NCBI RefSeq assembly: GCF_014648815.1
Contig: NZ_BMRV01000003.1
Span: 124,001-188,000, forward strand
Origin: Streptomyces flaveolus
GTDB taxonomy: Bacteria > Actinomycetota > Actinomycetes > Streptomycetales > Streptomycetaceae
Direction of reading: 5' to 3'
Length of the DNA: 64,000 bases
Of the stretch, positions 52,293 through 61,024 are shown in pieces (within the stretch, counting starts at the first letter, position 1; each line of letters starts with the position of its first letter). The position numbers and the translations under genes are program-made. Under the pieces are notes generated by a model. It was not told the origin of the DNA and did no database searches. It was given only the letters and a program-made list of their open reading frames with translations.

Positions 52293-52920
52293 AACGACCC
52301 TCGAAAAGAGCCCCGCACCGGGACCGCCCGCCCTGCGCCGCAGCCCGCTCGCCCACCTGTACGGGGCGATGCGTGCCGCCGGTGTGGAGGGCGCCCGTGG
52401 CGTCCGCCTGAGCGAACGGCCCTTCCTCACCATGGTGAGCCTGCGCGTCGACCCCGCGTCGGCGGCGGCGACCCGGGTCGGCACGGCACTCGGTGCCCCG
52501 CTGCCGGCGCACTGCGGCGACACCGCGCGGACCGGCCTCCACAGGGTGCTGTGGCTCGGCCCCGACGAATGGCTGGTGCTGTCCCGCACGGACGGGGCGG
52601 CCCTGGTCCGGGAGATCCGCGACGCGCTCGCGGGGGATCCCGGCTCGGCCGTCGACGTCTCGGCCAACCGGACCACGCTCGAGCTGGGCGGCCCCGCCGC
52701 ACGGCAGGTCCTGGAGAAGGGCTGTGCCCTGGACCTGCACCCGCGCTCCTTCGGGCCGGGGCGAGCCGTGACCACGCAGGTCGGACCGGTGCCCGTGGTG
52801 CTGTGGCAGACCGACGACGTGCCGACGTACCGGCTGCTGCCGCGCTCCTCCTTCGCCGACTACCTGGCGCACTGGCTCATGGACGCGATGCGCGAGTTCC
52901 GCGCCCCCGCGGTGCCCTGA
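52285..52920 (+). CDS. soxG: Sarcosine oxidase gamma subunit
   Basis: 211 residues. The conserved features are [13 protein letters not shown] at the N-terminus, [50 protein letters not shown] (about 117-150) and the end [13 protein letters not shown]. SoxG lies against SoxA in the tetramer. It overlaps soxA by 8 bp and closes the operon; no terminator was obvious in the next 30 bp. Confidence 0.92.
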   Translation: MAETTLEKSPAPGPPALRRSPLAHLYGAMRAAGVEGARGVRLSERPFLTMVSLRVDPASAAATRVGTALGAPLPAHCGDTARTGLHRVLWLGPDEWLVLSRTDGAALVREIRDALAGDPGSAVDVSANRTTLELGGPAARQVLEKGCALDLHPRSFGPGRAVTTQVGPVPVVLWQTDDVPTYRLLPRSSFADYLAHWLMDAMREFRAPAVP

Positions 52921-52950
52921 CGACGCTGGTGGTCGTTTTAGGGTGGTTCG

Positions 52951-53559
52951 ATGCGAACCGTTCCCAGGTGGGTCTTGTTCACGTCGGGGTGCGCGCCCCT
53001 CCTGCTGATCGGAGGGTGGGCGGTCGCGGCGTCGCTGACGGGGCCCGCCTACGACCCCTCCACCCAGACGATCAGCGTCCTGGGGTCCTACGGAGCGTCG
53101 GGGTTCTGGGTGATGAACGGGGCGTTCCTCGCGCTGGGGCTCTGTCATCTGCTGACCGCGTGGGGTCTGCGGGCCGCGTCGGCCGCCGGCCGGGTGGCGC
53201 TCGGCGGGGGAGGACTGGCCGCGTTCGCGGTGGTGCTGCTGCCGGCGCCCAGCAGCGGGGGCTCCCTGCGCCACGGCACGGTGGCCGTGGTCGGATTCAC
53301 GCTGCTGGCGCTGTGGCCGGTCCTGGCCATGGACGGCGACGGGAGCGCCCCCTGGGCGCTGAGACCCGCGCCGTCGGTCGCGGCGACCGTCCTGATGGCC
53401 GTCGGCGGCGCGTGGTTCCTGTTCGAGATGACGCGGCACGGTGCGGCCGGTGTCGCGGAGCGTGTGGTGACGTTCGCGCAGTCCCTGTGGCCCTTCGTGG
53501 TGGTGAGGTCCTGCCTGTCGCGCAACGGGGGAAGCGAGGGGCCTGGGCGGAACCGGTGA
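52951..53559 (+). CDS. DUF998-family membrane protein
   Basis: 202 residues with six hydrophobic helices. The opening LFTSGCAPLLLIGGWAVAA, then PAYDPSTQTISVLGSYGASGFWVMN matches DUF998 proteins, whose function is unknown. It is separate from the sox operon by 30 bp, in which TTTTAGGGT could serve as a -10 region. Its stop is 43 bp from the convergent CBS gene. Confidence 0.8.
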   Translation: MRTVPRWVLFTSGCAPLLLIGGWAVAASLTGPAYDPSTQTISVLGSYGASGFWVMNGAFLALGLCHLLTAWGLRAASAAGRVALGGGGLAAFAVVLLPAPSSGGSLRHGTVAVVGFTLLALWPVLAMDGDGSAPWALRPAPSVAATVLMAVGGAWFLFEMTRHGAAGVAERVVTFAQSLWPFVVVRSCLSRNGGSEGPGRNR

Positions 53560-53602
53560 CGGACCTCGTCCCGCTCATCGCCTCGGGCGCCCCGTCCGCC
53601 GT

Positions 53603-54274
53603 TCAGCGGTCGGCGGGCGCCGGGCCGTCGCCGTCGGCCTCCCCCGTGGGCCGGAACTCCACGGCGACGACGCCGTCGACGCGCCGGCACAGCTCCTCCA
53701 GCACGGAGACGGGCACGTGCCCGGGGAGACGGCCGCTGAGGACGACGTGTCCGTGGGTCACGTCCACGTGCACGGAGGAGGGCGGCAGGCGGAGGGTCTG
53801 CACCAGGGCCTCCTCGATGATCTCGGTCCGGATCGCCCGGTCCTTGCGCAGGAAGACCCGCAGCAGGTCACTTCTGCTGACCACCCCGATGAGCCGCCCG
53901 CCCTCGTCGACCACCAGGAGCCGCTTGATGCCGTGCCGCGCCATCGCGCGGGCGGCCTCGACGACGCTCCAGTCCTCGCGCGCGCAGACGGCCGGCGACG
54001 TCATCAGTCCCGCCGCGTCGGTGGCGGAGGCCTTCCCGCCGCCGGGCGGGGTCTCCGCCCCGCGCCCGGCGGACCCGTCCGGCTCCCCGCCCCACATCTT
54101 CTGCAGGAGGTCCGCCTCCGACACCACCCCCACGGGCCGGTCCGCCGAGTCCACCACGGGCACCGCGGTGATGTCGTAGTCCTGCAGCAGGTGGGCGATC
54201 TCCTTGAACGGCGTCCCGCGCTGCACACGGACCACGGCGTCGCTCATCACATCGCACACCCTCTGGTGCTTCAT
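53603..54274 (-). CDS. CBS-domain pair protein with C-terminal BON domain
   Basis: 223 residues. Two CBS motifs: VCDVMSDAVVRVQRGTPFKEIAHLLQDYDITAVPVVDSADRPVGVVSEADLL (about 6-57) and a second after LMTSPAVCAREDWSVVEAARAMARHGIKRLLVVDEGGRLIGVVSRSDLL. A BON domain closes it (SSVHVDVTHGHVVLSGRLPG). CBS pairs bind adenine nucleotides and BON binds membranes or phospholipid; in streptomycetes many such small proteins respond to stress. A Gly/Pro insert separates the CBS motifs. Confidence 0.9.
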   Translation of the reverse strand: MKHQRVCDVMSDAVVRVQRGTPFKEIAHLLQDYDITAVPVVDSADRPVGVVSEADLLQKMWGGEPDGSAGRGAETPPGGGKASATDAAGLMTSPAVCAREDWSVVEAARAMARHGIKRLLVVDEGGRLIGVVSRSDLLRVFLRKDRAIRTEIIEEALVQTLRLPPSSVHVDVTHGHVVLSGRLPGHVPVSVLEELCRRVDGVVAVEFRPTGEADGDGPAPADR

Positions 54275-54451
54275 TACAGGACTTCCTCTCCGCTGCCGGA
54301 CCTGCGTCGACCGGCATCCGACCTTCTCACCACCTGAAACGTCCCGCGAGCCGCAAGCGTGCCCCTGTCCGCCGACAGCGCACCGGGCGCCCGTCGGGCC
54401 GGTCAGTTTTCGAGAAGCGCCGAGGACCCGGCCGCCCCTACCGTCGAAGAC

Positions 54452-55114
54452 ATGAACGCCATCGACTCCGTCACCCTGGAAGTGGCCGACACCACGGCCG
54501 CCGCCCGCTTCTACGACGCCGCCTTCGGTCTGGACCCGTCGCAGGTGCGGTTGCGCGCCTCCGAGGCCCCCACGACCGGCTTCCGCGGTTTCACCCTGTC
54601 GCTCGTGGTGTCCCAGCCGGGCAACGTCGACGCGCTCCTCGCCGCCGCCCGCGACGCCGGCGCCACCGTCCTCAAGCCCGCCGCGAAGTCGCTGTGGGGC
54701 TACGGCGGCGTCGTCCAGGCCCCGGACGGCACCATCTGGCAGCTCGCGACGTCGGCGAAGAAGGACACCGGGCCGGCCACCCGGGACGTCGACGAGATCG
54801 TGCTCCTGCTGGGTGTCGAGGACGTGAAGGCCTGCAAGCAGTTCTACGTCGAGCAGGGCTTCGCCGTGGGCAAGAGCTTCGGCGGCAAGTACGTCGAGTT
54901 CGCCACCGGCGAGGGCACCGTGAAGCTGTCCCTGTACAAGCGCCGCGCGCTGGCCAAGGTCGCGGGCGTCCCCGTCGACGGCACGGGATCGCACCGGATC
55001 GTGCTCTCCTGCGCCACCGGCCCGTTCACCGATCCGGACGGGTTCGTCTGGGAAGCCACCGCCCCGCTGACCGCCGCCGGCCCGGGAGCCTCGGACGGCC
55101 CCGGGGTCGGCTGA
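54452..55114 (+). CDS. VOC-superfamily (glyoxalase-like) protein
   Basis: 220 residues with two VOC modules: IDSVTLEVADTTAAARFYDAAFGL then GGVVQAPDGTIWQLATSAK, and VDEIVLLLGVEDVKACKQFYVEQGFAVGKSFGGKYVEF then GPFTDPDGFVWEATAPL. The families include dioxygenases, resistance proteins and glyoxalases. The metal ligands are not clearly conserved in the first module (Thr at the usual His), so catalytic type is open. ATG 54452 has GAAGA upstream. Confidence 0.82.
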   Translation: MNAIDSVTLEVADTTAAARFYDAAFGLDPSQVRLRASEAPTTGFRGFTLSLVVSQPGNVDALLAAARDAGATVLKPAAKSLWGYGGVVQAPDGTIWQLATSAKKDTGPATRDVDEIVLLLGVEDVKACKQFYVEQGFAVGKSFGGKYVEFATGEGTVKLSLYKRRALAKVAGVPVDGTGSHRIVLSCATGPFTDPDGFVWEATAPLTAAGPGASDGPGVG

Positions 55115-55137
55115 GGAAGAGGCGGTGACCGCCCCGG

Positions 55138-57219
55138 TCAGGGCGGCGGCAGGGTCACCTCGCACCACACCGTCTTGCCGTTGCCCCGCGACTCCACCCC
55201 CCAGGCGGTGGCCAGTTCCTCGATCAGCATCATTCCGCGGCCGGACGTCGAACGTTCGGTCGCGGCCCGGCGCCGCGGCGAGACCGGCGACGTGTCGGTG
55301 ACGGCCAGCCGCACGGTGGGGCCGCGGTCGGTCACCGGCGACACCGTGAGGGTCGCGTCGCCCCGGGCGTGCAGCAGGGCGTTGGTGGCCAGTTCGCAGG
55401 CGAGCAGCTCCGCCGTCTCCGAGAGCGGGCCCAGCGACCAGTCGTCCAGCGCCGTACGCAGCGCCAGCCGGGCCGTGTGCAGGGAGTCGGGGTCGACGGA
55501 CCTGATGGCGACCTCCAGCCGCTCGCTGACCTCGGACGCCCGGCGGTTGCGCCGCATGATCAGCAGCGCCACGTCGTCGTCCTCCCCCGTGTGGGCGCTC
55601 ATGGAGCTCAGCACGTGGTCGGCGAGGTCGTCCGGCTCCACGGGCCCGGTGGCGACGGCGGCGAGCAGTCTGTCGCAGCCCTCGCCGATGTCGGCGGTGC
55701 GCGACTCGACGAGCCCGTCCGTGCACAGCAGGAGGGTGGATCCGGCGCCCAGCACCAGCTCGGCGGCGGGGTGGCCGGGCTGCGACCCCGGGGACGACAG
55801 ACCGAGCGGCAGGCCGCCGGGGGTGTCCAGCCATGTGCAGGTGCCGTCCGGACGCCGCAGCACGGGGCCCAGATGGCCGGCACGGACGATCACGGTGCGT
55901 CCGGTGCGCGGGTCGATCTGCACGAGCAGGCAGGTCGCGAAACGGTCGGTGTCCAGCTCGGTGAGGAACGCGGAGGCACGGGCGACGACCGTCGTCGGCG
56001 GGTGGCCCTCGGCCGCGTAGGCCCGCAGGGCGATGCGCAGCTGGCCCATCACGGCGGCGGCCGTCACGTCGTGACCCTGCACGTCGCCGACGACGGCGAC
56101 GACCCGGCCGTCCGGGAGCGTGAGCGCGTCGTACCAGTCGCCGCCGATCCCTCCGCGGGCACTCGCCGGACGGTAACGGGTGGCCGAGACCAGCCCGGGC
56201 GTCGGCGGCATGTGCCCGGGAAGCATGGCGGTCTGCAGCCCGGCCGCCAGCTCGTGCTCCCGGTCGTACAGCAGGGCCCGCTGCAACGACTGGGCGACGA
56301 CCTTGCCCAGGGCGTTCAGGACCGTCCGCTCGTCGTGCGTGAACGACGCCTTGCCGTCGAAGGTGAGGCCGAGGGCGCCGATCGGGGTGTCGTGTGCGAT
56401 CAACGGCTGGTACACGGCGGCCGTTGCCCTGGAGAACATCCTCAGGTACGGCCGCAGCGCCGGGTAGCGCTCGGTCAGCTCGTCGCGGTCGGTGATGAAG
56501 ACAGGCTCGCGGGTGCGCACCGCCTCGGTGAGCGGCAGCGGCTGGTCGAGCCGGGACAGGTGGAAGTCGCGGACGAGCTGCCCGCTCAGACCGTTCGAGC
56601 CGATCAGCTCCATCCGGCCGTTGTCGACCAGCCCCAGGACGATGCTCGAGGCGCCCAGCCGTTCCAGCAGCCGGGCCGACGTGAGAGCCTCCGCGAGGTC
56701 GTCCACCGTGACCGTGGGCATGAGCGCGTCGCTGATGTGAGCGACGATGTCGGCCTGCCTGCGCCGGTCCTGCCTGGCCTGGTGCAGCTGCTCGGTCTGG
56801 TCGATGGCCCGCAGCTCCTGGCTGGCGTCCCGCACGATGCCGATGACCCGCAGGGGGCGCCGCTGGGCGTCGCACACGACGTGCCCCTGGGTGTGCGTCC
56901 AGCGCAGCCAGCCGCCGGGATGGCGGACGCGGAAGTACAGACTGAAACCGGACCGGTCCTGCAGGGCCCTGTCCACCCGGGCCTGCACCGCGGGCAGCTC
57001 CGCCGGGAGCATGCGCTCACCGAGTGTGCTCAGCCTGCCGTCGAACTCGCCCGGACGGAAGCCCATGACGTCGAGGGCTGCGTCGTCGTAGTGCATCACC
57101 CCGCTGGGCACGTCCCAGGTGAAACTGCCCATGCCGTTGACGGCGAGAGCCACGTGCGCGGCAGCCCGTCCGTCACCTTGTGCGGAAGTGTCGCCGCGTC
57201 GGCCCCCGGAGTGCTCCAT
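55138..57219 (-). CDS. PAS-GAF-SpoIIE phosphatase-HATPase regulatory protein
   Basis: 693 residues. In order: PAS (about 25-145), GAF (about 165-310), SpoIIE/PP2C (about 340-550: GIGGDWYDALTLPDGRVVAVVGDVQGHD, LLLCTDGLVESR, EDDDVALLIMRR) and an RsbW-like HATPase_c_2 (about 570-693: ETAELLACELATNALLHARGDATLTV, LAVTDTSPVSP, GRGMMLIEELATAWGVE). The fusion of anti-sigma kinase and phosphatase in one polypeptide is a streptomycete speciality in SigB-like networks. Start ATG 57219 follows GGGAGG at 6 bp; the open frame further upstream is not used. Confidence 0.9.
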   Translation of the reverse strand: MEHSGGRRGDTSAQGDGRAAAHVALAVNGMGSFTWDVPSGVMHYDDAALDVMGFRPGEFDGRLSTLGERMLPAELPAVQARVDRALQDRSGFSLYFRVRHPGGWLRWTHTQGHVVCDAQRRPLRVIGIVRDASQELRAIDQTEQLHQARQDRRRQADIVAHISDALMPTVTVDDLAEALTSARLLERLGASSIVLGLVDNGRMELIGSNGLSGQLVRDFHLSRLDQPLPLTEAVRTREPVFITDRDELTERYPALRPYLRMFSRATAAVYQPLIAHDTPIGALGLTFDGKASFTHDERTVLNALGKVVAQSLQRALLYDREHELAAGLQTAMLPGHMPPTPGLVSATRYRPASARGGIGGDWYDALTLPDGRVVAVVGDVQGHDVTAAAVMGQLRIALRAYAAEGHPPTTVVARASAFLTELDTDRFATCLLVQIDPRTGRTVIVRAGHLGPVLRRPDGTCTWLDTPGGLPLGLSSPGSQPGHPAAELVLGAGSTLLLCTDGLVESRTADIGEGCDRLLAAVATGPVEPDDLADHVLSSMSAHTGEDDDVALLIMRRNRRASEVSERLEVAIRSVDPDSLHTARLALRTALDDWSLGPLSETAELLACELATNALLHARGDATLTVSPVTDRGPTVRLAVTDTSPVSPRRRAATERSTSGRGMMLIEELATAWGVESRGNGKTVWCEVTLPPP

Positions 57220-57355
57220 CGCTGCCTCCCGGCAGGTCGCGTCGCATCGGTGCGCCCCGTCCCGAGGCGGCCGGACGCCACCGAGCCGGCATGTCCTCCT
57301 CCCATTCTGCGCGCGTGCGGTCCGCGGCGCGCGTCCGCGACGGCGGGGACGACGC

Positions 57356-58504
57356 TCAGAGGACCGCGATCCCCAGCGGCCGTTCGCCCGCCGCGAGGCG
57401 CCGGGTGGTGCCGGAGTCCAGGTCGACGACGGTGATGCCGTTCCAGTAGCCGTCGCGGGTGAAGCCGCCCGTGACGTAGGCACTACGGCCGTCGCGCGAC
57501 ACGGTGATCCCTTCGTGGGGGCCGTCGAGGGGAATCACCCTTTCCTGGCCCCGTGCGGTGCGCACCGTCAGCGAGGGGCCCTCGTGCCGGTCGGGGTCGA
57601 TCACCCCGGTGCCGACGACGAGCAGCGTCCCGTCGGCGGTGACCGTCACGCCGTGCTGGTGGGTACGGGCGGTCATCCGCTCGACGCGCGACGCGCCCGA
57701 CCCCGGGTCGACCACGACCAGACGCTCCCCTTCGAACGGAAGCAGCAGCTTCCCGTCCGACCCGCGCACGGCGGCGTAGTGCGGCTTGAGCCAGGAACCC
57801 AGTCCGCCCTCGGTGCCGTAGGGGGCGACCTCGATGCGCCGGGTCCGCAGGGAGCGGGCCGTCACGACGGTGACGTCGAAGGAGTCGTGGTTCGTCACGT
57901 ACACCTCGCGGCCGTCGCGCGAGACGTCGACGTCGAACGGACGGCGGCCCACCTCGGCGGAGCCGGTGACCAGCAGGGTGCGAGTGTCGATCACCTCCAG
58001 GGCGCCGTCGCCGGCGGGCCGGTTGACGCCGACGTACACATGGCGGCCGTCGGGGGAGAGGGCGATCCCCATGCCGCCGCCCCGGTACTCGCCGTAGGCG
58101 GGCTCTCCGATGCCGTCCGACCGGTAGGGGATGCGCGCGAGCCGCTTCCGGGTGCCGGTGTCGACGACGGCGACCCCTTCGGCGGTGGCGACCCAGGCCC
58201 GTCCGTCCTGGCCGACGACGAGTCCGTACGGCGCGGTGCCGACCTCCGTGGAACCGAACGCGCCCCGGTCCGGATCGACGAAGGTGACGGTGTCGGAGCC
58301 GAAGTCGGCGACGATCAGCGAACCGGCCGGTGTGCGGGCGGACGGCGAGGACGGCGCCGGGTTCCCGGCGGTACTCGGTGCCGCCGCATCCGTCCGTGAC
58401 GCGGCGGTGGTGCCGGTGCCGGCCGCGTCGTGGCGGGGAGCGGCGCACCCGCCGCCGAGGGCGACGGCCGCGGCGAGCGCCGTCAGCAGGGCGGCCCGCC
58501 TCAC
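57356..58504 (-). CDS. YncE/lactonase-like beta-propeller lipoprotein
   Basis: 382 residues. The signal peptide ends in the lipobox LGGGC, then a Thr/Ala/Pro-rich linker reaches about residue 60. A seven-bladed propeller follows with repeated SxDGRxxYV motifs: LSPDGRHVYVGVN, VSRDGREVYVTNHDSF, VTADGTLLVVG, VSRDGRSAYVTGG. Such 40-residue YVTN repeats mark extracytoplasmic propellers of surface or redox proteins. The GTG start overlaps the ankyrin gene stop by 4 bp, so the cytoplasmic ankyrin protein and this lipoprotein are made together. Confidence 0.85.
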   Translation of the reverse strand: MRRAALLTALAAAVALGGGCAAPRHDAAGTGTTAASRTDAAAPSTAGNPAPSSPSARTPAGSLIVADFGSDTVTFVDPDRGAFGSTEVGTAPYGLVVGQDGRAWVATAEGVAVVDTGTRKRLARIPYRSDGIGEPAYGEYRGGGMGIALSPDGRHVYVGVNRPAGDGALEVIDTRTLLVTGSAEVGRRPFDVDVSRDGREVYVTNHDSFDVTVVTARSLRTRRIEVAPYGTEGGLGSWLKPHYAAVRGSDGKLLLPFEGERLVVVDPGSGASRVERMTARTHQHGVTVTADGTLLVVGTGVIDPDRHEGPSLTVRTARGQERVIPLDGPHEGITVSRDGRSAYVTGGFTRDGYWNGITVVDLDSGTTRRLAAGERPLGIAVL

Positions 58505-59097
58505 CGGACGGCCCTCAGCAGAGCGGCGATCTCCGTGGAACCGCGCCGTTCGGCGTGCTGGAGCGGGGTCACCCCGTCGCCGTCCGGCAGATCCGTGGTG
58601 GCGCCGGCGGTGATCAGCAGCTCCACGATCTCCCGGTGCGCCAGGCCGCCGTCGCCGAGGATCACGGCCTCCAGCAGGGCGGTCCAGCCGAGCCGGTTGA
58701 CATGGTCGACGTCGATGTCCGTCTCGCGGAGCACGGCACGGACGTAGTCCACATGTCCCCGCTCGCTCGCCGGGATGAGGGAGACGCCGCCGAAGCGGTT
58801 CACCACCGTCAGGTCGGGACCGGCCGGCAGCAGGGCCCGCATCATCGCGACACTGCCGGTGACACCGGTGACCAGCCAGGGACTGTCGAGACGGTCGTCC
58901 TGTGCGTCGGGGTCGGCGCCCGCGGCGACCAGCATCTCGGCGGCCGCCACATGGTCGCCGAGGGCGGCCAGCAGCAGCGGGGTGCGACGGTGCCCGTCAC
59001 GTGCCTCGACCGCCGCGCCGGCGTCCAGGGCGGCCTGCACGGCCCCGGCGTCACCGCGCTCCGCGGCGTGCAGGAGGGCGCGGTCGGGATCGTTCAT
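58501..59097 (-). CDS. Ankyrin-repeat protein
   Basis: 198 residues formed of about five ankyrin repeats: ALLHAAERGDAGAVQAALDAGAAV, TPLLLAALGDHVAAAEMLVAAGAD, SLIPASERGHVDYVRAVL, TALLEAVILGDGG and the final TPLQHAERRGSTEIAALL. No signal peptide, so cytoplasmic. The role is unknown; streptomycete relatives are often found beside catalase or lipoprotein genes. ATG 59097 follows AGGAG at 7 bp. Coupled by overlap to the beta-propeller lipoprotein gene. Confidence 0.85.
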   Translation of the reverse strand: MNDPDRALLHAAERGDAGAVQAALDAGAAVEARDGHRRTPLLLAALGDHVAAAEMLVAAGADPDAQDDRLDSPWLVTGVTGSVAMMRALLPAGPDLTVVNRFGGVSLIPASERGHVDYVRAVLRETDIDVDHVNRLGWTALLEAVILGDGGLAHREIVELLITAGATTDLPDGDGVTPLQHAERRGSTEIAALLRAVR

Positions 59098-59447
59098 CGT
59101 GAACTCCTCGCGTTTCAGGGGAGGGGGGAGGCGGCCCCGGCCCGTCGTCCGGGGCCGGTTCACCACCGTCCCGCTCGCCGTCCATCCTGACCTCCTCTCC
59201 CGGCGGCCGGCGTCGTCGCTCCGGCTGGACGCGGTGCGCACGACGGGGGACACCGGGGTCGTCCGATCGGACGACCCGCCCACCACCCAAGTCGCGAACC
59301 GGCCGACGCACGGGGTGCCGTCAGTGGGGGACGGCAGGGTGCCTCGACCGGACGGAAGCCTGGAGGAATGCGTCGAGCGGCGCCAGCGGGGCCGACCGCA
59401 TCGTGAGACCGGGGGGCCGCGCGGGAATGACAGGAGGAAAGCCGTCG
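59098..59447. promoter_or_regulatory. Divergent intergenic region with a perfect 20-bp palindrome
   Basis: The 350-bp gap between the ankyrin gene (minus) and the MFS gene (plus) contains GGTCGTCCGA followed directly by its exact complement at 59257-59276. It lies about 160 bp upstream of the ankyrin start and 172 bp upstream of the MFS start. AGGAGG at 59432-59437 is the MFS ribosome-binding site. No further gene was recognised. Confidence 0.5.
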
Positions 59448-60704
59448 TTGGCACCTGTCATGCCCGAATCTTCCCCGCGGCCCGCGGTGCCCCGCATGCC
59501 ACTCGCCGTCTACATTCTCGGCCTGTCCGTATTCGCCCTCGGCACCAGCGAGTTCATGCTCTCCGGGTTGCTGCCGCCCATCGCCGACGACATGGACGTG
59601 TCCATCCCGCAGGCGGGACTGCTGATATCGGCGTTCGCGATCGGCATGGTGGTCGGTGCCCCCCTGCTCGCGGTCGCGACGCTGCGGCTGCCGCGGAAGA
59701 TCACCCTGGTCGCCCTGATCTCGGTCTTCGGCCTCGGCCAGGTCGCGGGCGCACTGGCACCGACGTACGGGGTCCTCTTCGTCTCACGCGTCGTCAGCGC
59801 CCTGGCGTGCGCGGGCTTCTGGGCGGTGGGCGCGGCGGTCGCGATCGCGATGGTGCCGCAGACGTCGCGGGCCCGGGCGATGGCGGTGATGATCGGCGGA
59901 CTGTCGATCGCGAACGTCCTCGGCGTCCCGGCGGGCGCGTTCCTCGGTGAGCACCTGGGATGGCGCTCCGCGTTCTGGGCCGTGGGCGCGGCGTCCGCGA
60001 TCGCCCTCGTCGGAGTGGCGACGAAGATCCCCCGCATCCCGCTGCCCGAGCAGCGGCCGAGGCTCAAGGGCGAACTGGCGATCTACCGCGACCGCCAGGT
60101 GTGGCTCTCCATCGTGGTGACCGCTCTCGCCGCGGGTGGCGTGTTCTGCGCCTTCTCCTACCTCGCGCCGCTGCTCACCGACGTGTCCGGCCTGGCGGAC
60201 GGCTGGGTGCCGACCGTGCTTGCCCTGTTCGGCGTCGGCGCGCTGGTCGGCACGACGATCGGCGGACGGGTCGCCGACGCCCACCTGTTCGGCGTGCTGC
60301 TCTCCGGTATCACCGCCTCGACCGTGCTGCTGGCCGCTCTGGCACTGTTCGCCTCCACCCCCGCCGTCGCGATCACCTTGTCGTTCCTGCTGGGAGTCTC
60401 CGCGTTCTACACCGCCCCGGCGCTCAACGCCCGCATGTTCAACGTGGCGGGCGCCGCGCCCACGCTCGCCGGCGCGACGACGACCGCCGCGTTCAACCTC
60501 GGCAACACCGGCGGCCCCTGGCTCGGCGGCACGGTGATCGACGCGGGCCTCGGCTTCGCCGCCACGGCCTGGGCCGGTGCCGCGATGACGGCGGTCGGGA
60601 TCGCCCTCGTCGCCGTCTCGCTGCGCCTGCACAGCCGTTCCCGCATCGTGATGGGCGCCCTCGCCACGGAGCCCGTCGGCACGGACCACACCCAGCGGGT
60701 GTGA
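59448..60704 (+). CDS. MFS exporter, DHA1 family (Cmx/AraJ-like)
   Basis: 418 residues and twelve helices. The opening VYILGLSVFALGTSEFMLSGLLPPIADDM (about residues 20-48) and SRVVSALACAGFWAVGAAVA are typical of the DHA1 group with chloramphenicol exporters (Cmx, CmlR) and AraJ. VLGVPAGAFLGEHLGWRSAFW is motif C-like antiporter sequence. TTG 59448 sits 10 bp after AGGAGG and is the best start; ATG 59427 overlaps that site and ATG 59460 is too far. Drug specificity cannot be inferred. Confidence 0.85.
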   Translation: MAPVMPESSPRPAVPRMPLAVYILGLSVFALGTSEFMLSGLLPPIADDMDVSIPQAGLLISAFAIGMVVGAPLLAVATLRLPRKITLVALISVFGLGQVAGALAPTYGVLFVSRVVSALACAGFWAVGAAVAIAMVPQTSRARAMAVMIGGLSIANVLGVPAGAFLGEHLGWRSAFWAVGAASAIALVGVATKIPRIPLPEQRPRLKGELAIYRDRQVWLSIVVTALAAGGVFCAFSYLAPLLTDVSGLADGWVPTVLALFGVGALVGTTIGGRVADAHLFGVLLSGITASTVLLAALALFASTPAVAITLSFLLGVSAFYTAPALNARMFNVAGAAPTLAGATTTAAFNLGNTGGPWLGGTVIDAGLGFAATAWAGAAMTAVGIALVAVSLRLHSRSRIVMGALATEPVGTDHTQRV

Positions 60705-60725
60705 CGACCGGACACCCGGGAACGT

Positions 60726-60757
60726 CCGCCCGCCGCACGCCGTAGCGCGGCGGGCGG
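60726..60757 (+). terminator. Terminator after the MFS exporter
   Basis: CCGCCCGCCGC and GCGGCGGGCGG form an 11-bp perfect stem with a 10-nt loop, 22 bp after the MFS stop. The remainder of the gap up to 60895 holds nothing recognisable. Confidence 0.75.
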
Positions 60758-60895
60758 GGCGGTTGGTGCGGACGCACGGCGGACGCGCCGCCCGCGTCCT
60801 GCCGCGCTCGGCACTCCCGGGCCGAGCCGCGGACCCGTCCCGGGTACCGCCCCCGGTCGGAGAGCCCCCGCGGGAGCCGGTGCGCGCCCCCACCC

Positions 60896-60924
60896 TTGAC
60901 GGTCGGTCGGAGGGGTCACATACT
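60896..60924 (+). promoter_or_regulatory. Sigma-70-type promoter TTGACG-17-CATACT of the permease operon
   Basis: TTGACG at 60896-60901 and CATACT at 60919-60924 are separated by exactly 17 bp, close to the streptomycete housekeeping consensus TTGAC-N17-TAGRRT. Transcription would begin at about 60931, at the edge of the two operators. The 5' leader to GTG 61025 would be about 95 nt. Confidence 0.75.
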
Positions 60925-60929
60925 GACGG

Positions 60930-60957
60930 CCAAATCGATTTGGCCAAATCGATTTGG
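60930..60957. promoter_or_regulatory. Two adjacent 14-bp operators CCAAATCGATTTGG
   Basis: Two identical perfect palindromes abut at 60930-60943 and 60944-60957 immediately downstream of the -10 box. Palindromes with a central CG step (AATCGATT) are typical of LacI-family repressors. Head-to-tail duplication would let two dimers bind side by side and block initiation. Their AT-rich sequence is striking in this genome. Confidence 0.75.
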
Positions 60958-61024
60958 CTCTCCGTCCAGGGCCGGATCGCGGCTGAAATCCGAGCGTGCC
61001 CGTATGCCCGAACGGAGCCCGAAC

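Noticed and set aside
49227..52775. A 1182-codon minus-strand frame over the sox operon
   Set aside because: It is the antisense shadow of soxA, soxD and soxG, which have unambiguous family signatures on the plus strand.
53603..56875. A 1090-codon minus-strand frame joining the CBS gene to a long N-terminal extension
   Set aside because: The CBS-BON protein starts cleanly at 54274. The extension is an out-of-frame reading of the SpoIIE gene and antisense to the VOC gene.
60930..60957. Tandem palindromes as transposon ends or a site-specific recombination site
   Set aside because: No transposase or integrase is near, there are no matching target-site duplications, and the position exactly at the transcription start fits operators.
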